Positions 4,934 through 10,063 of a stretch of 10,063 bases of DNA are shown piece after piece. Source of the stretch: JBBAAW01 sp964574405 (GTDB lineage: Bacteria > Patescibacteriota > WWE3 > UBA101185 > UBA10185); NCBI GenBank assembly GCA_964574405.1, contig CAZNNN010000025.1:1-10063 (forward strand), written 5' to 3'. Every line of letters starts with the position of its first letter. Position 1 is the stretch's first letter. Position numbers and translations under genes: made by a program. The notes below the pieces were generated by a model that had not been told where the DNA came from, searched no databases, and saw only the letters and a list, made by a program, of their open reading frames with translations.

Positions 4934-5823
4934 CGGACATTACTGACATAAGACAAAGCGAGGCATGGTCAAGGTATCTAAAGATGTATGGTTGGGAATC
5001 TAGGCAACTTTCCTGTGGCGGGATATTAAGACTTACCAGGTTTCTCCTTTTTAGCGTGGCAAGAATTCATAGGGCGCCTTGTTTAACACTCAACGACCTA
5101 AAAGAGGTGGACATAATTTGCAAAACAAATCGCGTACTTTACATAAAAATATCCCCCTCTATCAGTCAAGATTTAACTAATTTAGAAAAATTTGGTTACA
5201 GGAGAAAGGGAGGGATTGATCTTCCACCTAGGACGGCATTTATAGACCTTAGGCTTGATGAAGCTAGCCTTTGGAAAAATCTCACTAAAGACTGTAGATA
5301 CAGTATCAAAAAGTCGTACGGGGATAATAATCGTGTAGAAATAATCCAGAATCCGGATGACGCAATGGTGGAAAAATACTACCGGGTACTTAACGAGCGG
5401 AGTCAAAGAATCCGATTCTATAACCCATCACTATGTGATCATTTAGAGAAAATTAAATGTTTTAACAAAGAGTCGTTTGTAAGTTTTGTGTGTAACGCAA
5501 CAGGGGAAGTTTTAGGTACAAAAATGTTTTTAGGCTTTAACGGATGCGTTTGGTACATGTATTCAGGACTTACGAAATTAGGCGAGAAAAGTTGTGGGAA
5601 TTACCAACTTATGTGGGAATGTATTAAATACTTTAGAAACATCGGTTACCGTGCCGTGGATATGGAGGGGCTTGCTGATGACCGATTAAAAAATCAAACA
5701 AAAAAATGGAGAAATTATAGCCACTATAAAATGCAATTTGGGGGCAAAATTGTGGACTTTCCTCTGCCATACACAAAGTATGCTACAATCTTTCAGTTGA
5801 CAAATTTAATTAATTGGATTTAG
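4930..5823 (+). CDS. FemAB-like aminoacyltransferase (peptidoglycan bridge type, GNAT fold)
   Basis: The product (297 residues from GTG 4930; 299 from ATG 4924) resembles the FemA/FemB/FemX group, which transfers amino acids from aminoacyl-tRNA to the lipid II stem peptide. The visible family features are the N-terminal QSEAWSRYLKMYGWE block, the central FIDL segment followed by LWKNLTKDCRYSIKKS (binding loop region), and the GNAT-like half with VLGTKMFLG, VWYMYSGL and GYRAVDMEGLAD (about residues 193-247). Classic FemA proteins have about 420 residues with a coiled-coil arm; this one lacks the arm, as in short single-unit forms. It overlaps the nuclease gene by 4 bases, so it is translationally coupled. 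The exact acceptor and amino acid are unknown, and non-wall acyltransfer by a related GNAT is possible. Confidence 0.78.
   Translation: MTDITDIRQSEAWSRYLKMYGWESRQLSCGGILRLTRFLLFSVARIHRAPCLTLNDLKEVDIICKTNRVLYIKISPSISQDLTNLEKFGYRRKGGIDLPPRTAFIDLRLDEASLWKNLTKDCRYSIKKSYGDNNRVEIIQNPDDAMVEKYYRVLNERSQRIRFYNPSLCDHLEKIKCFNKESFVSFVCNATGEVLGTKMFLGFNGCVWYMYSGLTKLGEKSCGNYQLMWECIKYFRNIGYRAVDMEGLADDRLKNQTKKWRNYSHYKMQFGGKIVDFPLPYTKYATIFQLTNLINWI
5781..5789 (+). promoter_or_regulatory. Extended -10 promoter inside the end of the FemAB-like gene, for dsbA
   Basis: TGC-TACAAT is an extended -10 (TGn plus 5 of 6). It would start transcription near 5796, giving a leader of about 49 bases that holds the Shine-Dalgarno of the dsbA-like gene. 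A second candidate is a perfect TTGACA at 5797-5802, but its partner -10 (AGTAAT at 5822-5827, 19-base spacer) is poor and would place the start within the Shine-Dalgarno. Confidence 0.35.
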
Positions 5824-5834
5824 TAATCCAAAAA

Positions 5835-5840
5835 AAGGAG
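5835..5840 (+). promoter_or_regulatory. Strong Shine-Dalgarno of the dsbA-like gene
   Basis: AAGGAG lies 4 bases before ATG 5845. It is the only full-strength Shine-Dalgarno in front of a gene in this window, which is why it is listed: all other genes use coupling or leaderless starts. Confidence 0.8.
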
Positions 5841-5844
5841 AAAC

Positions 5845-6627
5845 ATGGAAGCAAAAGAAAAAGTTATAAGAAAAGAGGGCGTATATTTAAGTAACTTTGT
5901 AGCCACCGCGGTTACATTTTTTATCTTAGTTTTAGCCTTTACCGCAGGCTTTTTTGCCAAAAGCTACTTTGGGGATAGATCGTTAGGTGGGGTTGGAGCA
6001 GGCGCAGGTACGGGAACTGTTGCAGGAACTCCTCCAGTGGCGGTAAAAGCCAAGTCTGCTAAAGAGGTGTACGACTTGTTACCCAAAATTACCGAAGCAG
6101 ATCATCTTAAAGGCGACAAAAACGCTAAAATTGTTTTAGTAGAGTATTCCGATTTTCAGTGCCCTTATTGTGCAAGATTTCATCCTACGGTTAAAGAGTT
6201 TTTAGCCAAATACCCGGATGTAGCTTATGTATTTAGGCATTTACCTTTGGATTTTCATCAATTTGCATTAGAACGAGCTAAAGCTAGCGAGTGCGCTGTT
6301 AAACTTGGTGGGGTAGAAATGTTTTGGACTTTTACTGACCTTGCCTTTGGGGCTACCGACTTAAATAATGTTGACCTTACGCAACTAGGCGGTCAATTAG
6401 GTTTAAACGGAGCCAGCTTTGCCGAGTGCCTAAAGTCAACTGAATTTGATAAAAAAATTAGCGATACGAGCGACGGGGGTAAAAAATTTTTAAGTGCCAT
6501 TAGCGAGAGCGGTGGGTACGGAACTCCTGGAGCAGTACTAATTAACACCAGCAAGAATATTGGTGAAAAACTTGGTGGGGCAGTACCATTAAGTGAGTTA
6601 GAATCCGCGTATAACAAGGTAAAATAA
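5845..6627 (+). CDS. Membrane-anchored DsbA-like thiol:disulfide oxidoreductase
   Basis: This 260-residue protein has one N-terminal membrane helix (about residues 18-37) and a Gly/Ala-rich flexible linker (47-63). A thioredoxin-fold domain of the DsbA/BdbD/Com1 type follows from about residue 80. The domain shows VLVEYSDFQCPYC with active-site CPYC (106-109), the YVFRHLPLDFH strand typical of these proteins (128-138), and the cis-proline loop GTPG (T227-P228). A further Cys pair (C150, C195) could form a structural disulfide. It should act on the outer face of the membrane, oxidising or shuffling disulfides in secreted proteins. The Cys-rich nuclease two genes upstream is an obvious candidate client. 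It follows the FemAB-like gene by 21 bases with its own Shine-Dalgarno and perhaps its own promoter. No DsbB or VKOR partner is in the window. Confidence 0.92.
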   Translation: MEAKEKVIRKEGVYLSNFVATAVTFFILVLAFTAGFFAKSYFGDRSLGGVGAGAGTGTVAGTPPVAVKAKSAKEVYDLLPKITEADHLKGDKNAKIVLVEYSDFQCPYCARFHPTVKEFLAKYPDVAYVFRHLPLDFHQFALERAKASECAVKLGGVEMFWTFTDLAFGATDLNNVDLTQLGGQLGLNGASFAECLKSTEFDKKISDTSDGGKKFLSAISESGGYGTPGAVLINTSKNIGEKLGGAVPLSELESAYNKVK

Positions 6628-6638
6628 GAATAATAGAC

Positions 6639-7319
6639 ATGGAAAAAACAAACGCTCTGTATGTGGTTGCCACGCCCATTGGAAATTTGGCCGACATAAC
6701 ATACAGGGCGGTTTCTGTTTTAAAGACCGTAGATGCAGTTTTTAGCGAGGATACCCGCCAAACCAAAAAATTGTTTGACCGCTACCAAATCTCCACGCCC
6801 TTAAAATCCTATCGCGACCAAAACCATGAGCGCGCGTGGGAGAAAATTTTGGATATGCTTCGCCAGGGTAAAACCATCGCGTTGGTTTCCGATTCCGGCA
6901 CCCCGTTAATATCAGATCCCGGGTACAAACTGGTGAAATCGGTTATTGGCGCGGGTTATCTAGTGGTACCAATTCCTGGTCCTTCGGCAGTAATAGCCTC
7001 ATTATCTGCCTCGGGACTGCCCACAGATAAATTTGCCTTTGTGGGCTTTCTGCCCAAGTCGCACGGCAAAAGGGCAGAACTATTACAAGAATTTGGCAAG
7101 TTGGATGCCACCTTGATAATTTACGAATCGCCCTACAGAGTAATAAAACTTTTACAAGAAATTTTGGCCACTCTGGGTGATAGGGAAGTGTGTTTAGCGG
7201 GTGAAATCACCAAACTGTTTGAAAAATTTGACCATGGAAAAGCTGGTGAATTGCTGGCAAAACTAGCTACCCAAAAAATTAGAGGCGAATACACGGTTTT
7301 GGTTTCCAAGGTGATATAA
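6639..7319 (+). CDS. rsmI: 16S rRNA (cytidine1402-2'-O)-methyltransferase RsmI
   Basis: RsmI methylates the ribose of C1402 in the decoding centre of 16S rRNA using S-adenosylmethionine. The tetrapyrrole-methylase fold is complete: LYVVATPIGNLADIT at residues 4-18, FSEDTRQTKKL at 34-44, the glycine-rich ALVSDSGTPLISDPG (about 80-94), VVPIPGPSAVIASLSASGL (107-125), FAFVGFLP (130-137), IYESPYRV (about 161-168) and a final GEYT motif (about 215-218). At 226 residues it lacks most of the C-terminal extension of E. coli RsmI (about 286 residues), as is common in reduced genomes. It starts 11 bases after the dsbA-like stop with no Shine-Dalgarno. TAAAAT at 6620-6625 could be a local -10 giving a leader of a few bases, but its -35 is poor. 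Confidence 0.96.
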   Translation: MEKTNALYVVATPIGNLADITYRAVSVLKTVDAVFSEDTRQTKKLFDRYQISTPLKSYRDQNHERAWEKILDMLRQGKTIALVSDSGTPLISDPGYKLVKSVIGAGYLVVPIPGPSAVIASLSASGLPTDKFAFVGFLPKSHGKRAELLQEFGKLDATLIIYESPYRVIKLLQEILATLGDREVCLAGEITKLFEKFDHGKAGELLAKLATQKIRGEYTVLVSKVI

Positions 7320-7320
7320 T
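7312..7320 (+). promoter_or_regulatory. Extended -10 promoter at the end of rsmI, for the helD-like gene
   Basis: TGA-TATAAT is a perfect -10 with the extended TGn element, embedded in the last codons and stop of rsmI. No -35 is needed with such an element and none is seen. Transcription would start near 7327, 5 bases before ATG 7332, giving a near-leaderless message. Confidence 0.5.
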
Positions 7321-7331
7321 AATTGATTACC

Positions 7332-9362
7332 ATGACGGAATTTGACCAAGAAAAAACCAAAGCCCTATTAACCATTGATCACATAAAGGTAATAAAGTTG
7401 CAGATGGAAAAAGCCCTTAACTACATGGGCGAGGAAAACCTGCGTAAACTTAAGGATTTACGCGACAATGCAGAAGCCAACCCCACCGACCTTTTTTTGT
7501 TTATAGAAAACTTGCACGCACAAAATCAAGCCTTTAACTTTAAGGACAAATTTACGCAACTGGAAGAGTTTGGCTATCTGCTTGCCGAGCCATATTTTTC
7601 TAGGATTGACCTGGTTAATCCTGCGGATAACCATACGGACAAAATCTACCTTGGAAAATTTGGCATGCCGGGAATTGTAACGGATTGGCGGGCAAAAATT
7701 GCTTCCGTTTATTATAAATATCGCTACCCGCAAAAAAATGTGGTGTACGACACAGAGGAAGGACGAGTTACTCGCGATCTGCAGTTAAAACGAACTTTTG
7801 AATTTGATAACGGCGAGCTTCTCAAATATTACAATAACGACATTCAACTAGATGAAAACGAGATTATAAGCAATAAGATTGCTAAACGCACTGGTGGAGT
7901 TTTAGAGGATATTGTTGCTACCATTCAAGAAAGCCAGATGGAGATAATAGAACACGATCCGCGAGGCGTTTGCGTAGTTCAAGGATGTGTGGGTAGCGGA
8001 AAATCTACCGTGGCTATTCATAAGCTATCCCACATATTTTTTAATTACCCCTCCTTTATCCGTCCGCAAAACTCGCTTTTGGTGGCAAAAAACCAAATTT
8101 TGGTGGGTTATCTTTCTACCCTTTTTCCAAAACTGGGTATTTTTGATCTAAATTACGGTACTTTAAAGGATTTACTTATTAGGATAGTTTTTGCGCATGA
8201 AATAAAAATAAATCTCGATTTGGGTAACGAAGACGGTATGGAGAGAATCGAGACTGCCACCATTCACCAGCTACAAAAATCGGTGGAAGAGATTAAAAAA
8301 GGCGTGGAAGAGCAACTTGAGATACTAGAGCAAAATCCGCTTTACGCATCATACTTTAGCTTTGTTTACGATAGCGAGCTATCAGCTCAGGAAAATATTA
8401 TAATGTTGATGGAGGATTTGGAGGAGGAAATAACTTATCAAAAAGAAAAGTTGGACGGCGGGGCTACGGGATCGTTTGAGATGAAATGTTTAACCAATAT
8501 CAAAAGCCTTAAAAGTTTGCTCCGGGAGGTGCGAAAAGTAGCCAACAAATTACGGGCTAGTGTTTTCCCAACGCTTTTAAAGTCTTTTGAAATTAATCCC
8601 AAACAAAAATTAGGTTATAAGGGCGCCCTAAAATATGTGTATCTGTACGCTACTGTTTTTGGTATTCCTAAATTTAAAAAGTTTGAATACTGTGTGGTTG
8701 ATGAGGGTCAGGATTTTTCCTTGCTGGAATATTTGGTTTTAAACAAGCTTGTACTTCGGGGTCGTTTTTGTATTTTAGGCGACTTGAACCAATCCTACAT
8801 AAAAACAGGGTTAGCTAGTTGGGAAGAGGTGGAAGAAGTTATAACGGATGCCAAAGAGCGCAAAAAGTTTGAGCTTACCACCAATTATAGAAGCACCAAG
8901 CCTATTATTGATTTTGCCTGCAAGATAATTTCTAACTACACCTCAAACTTTTTGCCTCAGTCTATAAATAGAAAAGGTGCGGAAGTAGTGGAGATAGAGA
9001 TTAGCCCGGATACTGTTGTAGGCGAGGTGTTCTCTCACTTGTCGCAGGATTTAAAGTCTTTAGATAAAAGCATCGGCATTATTTGTTACGATAGAAAAGA
9101 TTTTGAGTTGTTACAAACACTTTTAGAGAAAAACTTCCGCGATACTCTAAAAGAACGCTTGGTGGTTTTAAACCCTAAAGATTGTATTTTTTACACCCCC
9201 AAAGGCGTATATTTAACCATGTTTGAGAACTGCAAAGGGTTGGAATTTGCCAAAGTTTATGTGGTAGGCATGCCCAAAAACCCTGTGGATATTTTTGAGG
9301 CCAAAAAGAACTATGTAGCCGTAACCCGGGCTATGAACGAGCTTGTGATATTCTACAAGTAA
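7332..9362 (+). CDS. HelD-like superfamily 1 ATPase (UvrD/Rep fold, RNA polymerase recycling type)
   Basis: HelD proteins are UvrD-like ATPases that pry open RNA polymerase and release it from DNA; general SF1A helicase activity is the alternative. The product (676 residues) shows the HelD-typical N-terminal block: YFSRIDL (88-94), IYLGKFG (105-111) and DWRAKIASVYY (118-128), then ATPase motifs. These are Walker A GCVGSGKST (218-226) followed by AIHKL, motif II VVDEGQD (455-461), motif III FCILGDLNQSY, NYRST (518-522), KGLEF (635-639) and VAVTRA (662-667). The charged helical region at about 305-410, between Walker A and motif II, matches the place of the HelD-specific insertion. The N-terminal arm before YFSRID is about 87 residues, shorter than I would expect for B. 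subtilis HelD (total about 770). I chose ATG 7332 over TTG 7323 because of the promoter. It overlaps the next gene by one base. Confidence 0.88.
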   Translation: MTEFDQEKTKALLTIDHIKVIKLQMEKALNYMGEENLRKLKDLRDNAEANPTDLFLFIENLHAQNQAFNFKDKFTQLEEFGYLLAEPYFSRIDLVNPADNHTDKIYLGKFGMPGIVTDWRAKIASVYYKYRYPQKNVVYDTEEGRVTRDLQLKRTFEFDNGELLKYYNNDIQLDENEIISNKIAKRTGGVLEDIVATIQESQMEIIEHDPRGVCVVQGCVGSGKSTVAIHKLSHIFFNYPSFIRPQNSLLVAKNQILVGYLSTLFPKLGIFDLNYGTLKDLLIRIVFAHEIKINLDLGNEDGMERIETATIHQLQKSVEEIKKGVEEQLEILEQNPLYASYFSFVYDSELSAQENIIMLMEDLEEEITYQKEKLDGGATGSFEMKCLTNIKSLKSLLREVRKVANKLRASVFPTLLKSFEINPKQKLGYKGALKYVYLYATVFGIPKFKKFEYCVVDEGQDFSLLEYLVLNKLVLRGRFCILGDLNQSYIKTGLASWEEVEEVITDAKERKKFELTTNYRSTKPIIDFACKIISNYTSNFLPQSINRKGAEVVEIEISPDTVVGEVFSHLSQDLKSLDKSIGIICYDRKDFELLQTLLEKNFRDTLKERLVVLNPKDCIFYTPKGVYLTMFENCKGLEFAKVYVVGMPKNPVDIFEAKKNYVAVTRAMNELVIFYK

Positions 9363-9877
9363 TGGAATTTGTATCTAACGCAATTAAAGAAGTAAGTGCG
9401 GTGGGAAGCTCGCCGATTATTTTTGGCATAGCGTTACTTGTAGCCCTTTTTTTACTAGGGAGGCGGGATTACTGGCGACTTGTTATCCTGGCTATTAGTT
9501 TAGCCTCTGGTGTGTACAGCTCGCTACTAAAACTCATCTTCAAGGAAGGCAGACCCGTAGGTTACATCTCGGACGGATTTATTCCGTGGGATCAACTTGT
9601 AAAATTAGAAGCCTACTCGTTTCCAAGCACGCATGCTGTTCTATACACAGCGTTTTTTGGCTATTTGTTTTATCTGTCGTTTAAATTAAAAGGAGTGGAT
9701 AAAGTGAGGCGACATGTTGCACGGTTATTTTGCGGCTTAATGATAGTTTTTGTGGGCATTTCACGCATTTTACTTGGTGCGCATTTTGTTAAGGATGTGG
9801 TGTCTGGATACTTATTTGGGTTACTCTATCTTGGTGCGGTAATCTACATCGACAGGTTAACGAATCGACGCCTCTAA
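9362..9877 (+). CDS. PAP2-family membrane phosphatase (possible undecaprenyl-diphosphate phosphatase)
   Basis: This is a small integral membrane phosphatase of 171 residues with about five hydrophobic segments (near 19-32, 39-56, 92-108, 121-139 and 148-164). All three signature motifs are present: KX6RP (K57, R64-P65), PSTH (88-91, the usual PSGH with Thr) and SRX5HX3D (S134-R135, H141, D145), so the catalytic His pair and the phosphate-binding residues are intact. Relatives dephosphorylate undecaprenyl pyrophosphate (BcrC/PgpB) or phosphatidic-type lipids; the substrate here is inferred. The start is TAATG, overlapping the helD-like stop by one base without a Shine-Dalgarno, which indicates coupled translation. 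It is the last gene of the rightward block, and its 3' end runs into a convergent gene. Confidence 0.93.
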   Translation: MEFVSNAIKEVSAVGSSPIIFGIALLVALFLLGRRDYWRLVILAISLASGVYSSLLKLIFKEGRPVGYISDGFIPWDQLVKLEAYSFPSTHAVLYTAFFGYLFYLSFKLKGVDKVRRHVARLFCGLMIVFVGISRILLGAHFVKDVVSGYLFGLLYLGAVIYIDRLTNRRL

Positions 9878-10063
9878 ATTTCCGTAAACTGTAAATATAT
9901 TAATGTCTGCCCACAGATATTCCGCCACCCCCCTTTGTTCCTGTGACGCCTGACTTGAAAGAGCAAGTCTTAGATTTTTAATAAGGGCATTTTTGGATCG
10001 ACTGTAAGCTTCTCCAACCGTATTTCCTTTAATGAGGGCAGTTACAACTAAATTGGACGGTTC
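9857..10063 (-). CDS. C-terminal end of an unidentified minus-strand protein (partial)
   Basis: An open frame enters from the right edge and ends at TAA (9857-9859), giving the last 68 residues. It has no stop through the visible part and good protein-like composition. The visible segments include LVVTALIKGNTVGEAYSRSK, then a helical Ala/Leu/Gln part, and a tail ending YLWADINIFTVYGNLEASIR. The pattern of a VGEAY helix followed near the end by a short strand and YG(N/D) recalls the C-terminal part of gingipain/caspase-like (peptidase C25) proteins, where GEAY and YGDP occur. This is a resemblance from memory only and the catalytic part is outside the window. It overlaps the 3' end of the PAP2 gene by 21 bases, tail to tail. 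Confidence 0.62.
   Translation of the reverse strand, partial: EPSNLVVTALIKGNTVGEAYSRSKNALIKNLRLALSSQASQEQRGVAEYLWADINIFTVYGNLEASIR

Noticed and set aside
2288..5823. Bacteriocin or contact-dependent toxin system made of exporter plus nuclease
   Set aside because: The nuclease has a normal signal peptide and a common secreted-nuclease architecture, no immunity gene or leader-peptidase domain is present, so a toxin reading is not supported.
7323..7331. TTG start three codons upstream in the helD-like gene
   Set aside because: The extended -10 box predicts a transcript beginning near 7327, after the TTG; ATG 7332 is the first good start.

Overview
The window looks like a piece of a bacterial chromosome from an AT-rich, small-genome lineage. 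Candidate Phyla Radiation (Patescibacteria, for example Microgenomates or WWE3) is my best guess. The pointers are compact single-domain versions of several proteins (a short RsmI, a one-domain FemAB-like transferase), tightly packed genes, almost no Shine-Dalgarno sequences, and a membrane-anchored DsbA-like protein. This is inference from gene content, not a database match. TGA is used as a stop (end of the secreted nuclease) and no gene needs TGA read as glycine, so the glycine recoding of Gracilibacteria and SR1 does not apply.

Layout. Bases 1-335 hold a minus-strand tRNA array (Lys-CTT, Leu-CAG, Leu-AAG) ending in a strong hairpin at the left edge. Next come a 47-codon minus-strand membrane protein with a good promoter placed so that its mRNA should be leaderless, and the divergent tRNA-Glu(TTC). 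Only 15 bases after tRNA-Glu, a membrane-anchored family-5 solute-binding protein gene begins, followed by tRNA-His(GTG). From about 2288 to 9877 everything reads rightward in one tightly spaced block: an ABC exporter half-transporter, a secreted thermonuclease with a Cys-rich calcium-binding-like tail, a FemAB-like aminoacyltransferase, a DsbA-like thiol oxidoreductase, RsmI, a HelD-like superfamily 1 ATPase and a PAP2 phosphatase. A minus-strand gene, seen only as its last 68 codons, converges on PAP2 and overlaps it by 21 bases.

How it fits together. Five of the proteins work at or outside the membrane: solute binding, export, extracellular nucleic-acid degradation, peptidoglycan bridge or wall modification, and disulfide formation. 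PAP2 may recycle undecaprenyl pyrophosphate for wall synthesis. The Cys-rich tail of the nuclease is a plausible client of the nearby DsbA-like protein. RsmI (ribosome decoding centre) and the HelD-like ATPase (RNA polymerase recycling in known relatives) are information-processing genes in the same block.

Start signals are a theme. Only dsbA has a well-placed strong Shine-Dalgarno. The 47-codon gene, the ABC gene and the helD-like gene have -10 boxes that put the transcription start at or within about 5 bases of the start codon. The remaining genes look translationally coupled to their upstream neighbour or to a tRNA transcript. I found no CRISPR array, insertion sequence or obvious mobile element, and no convincing new defence system.
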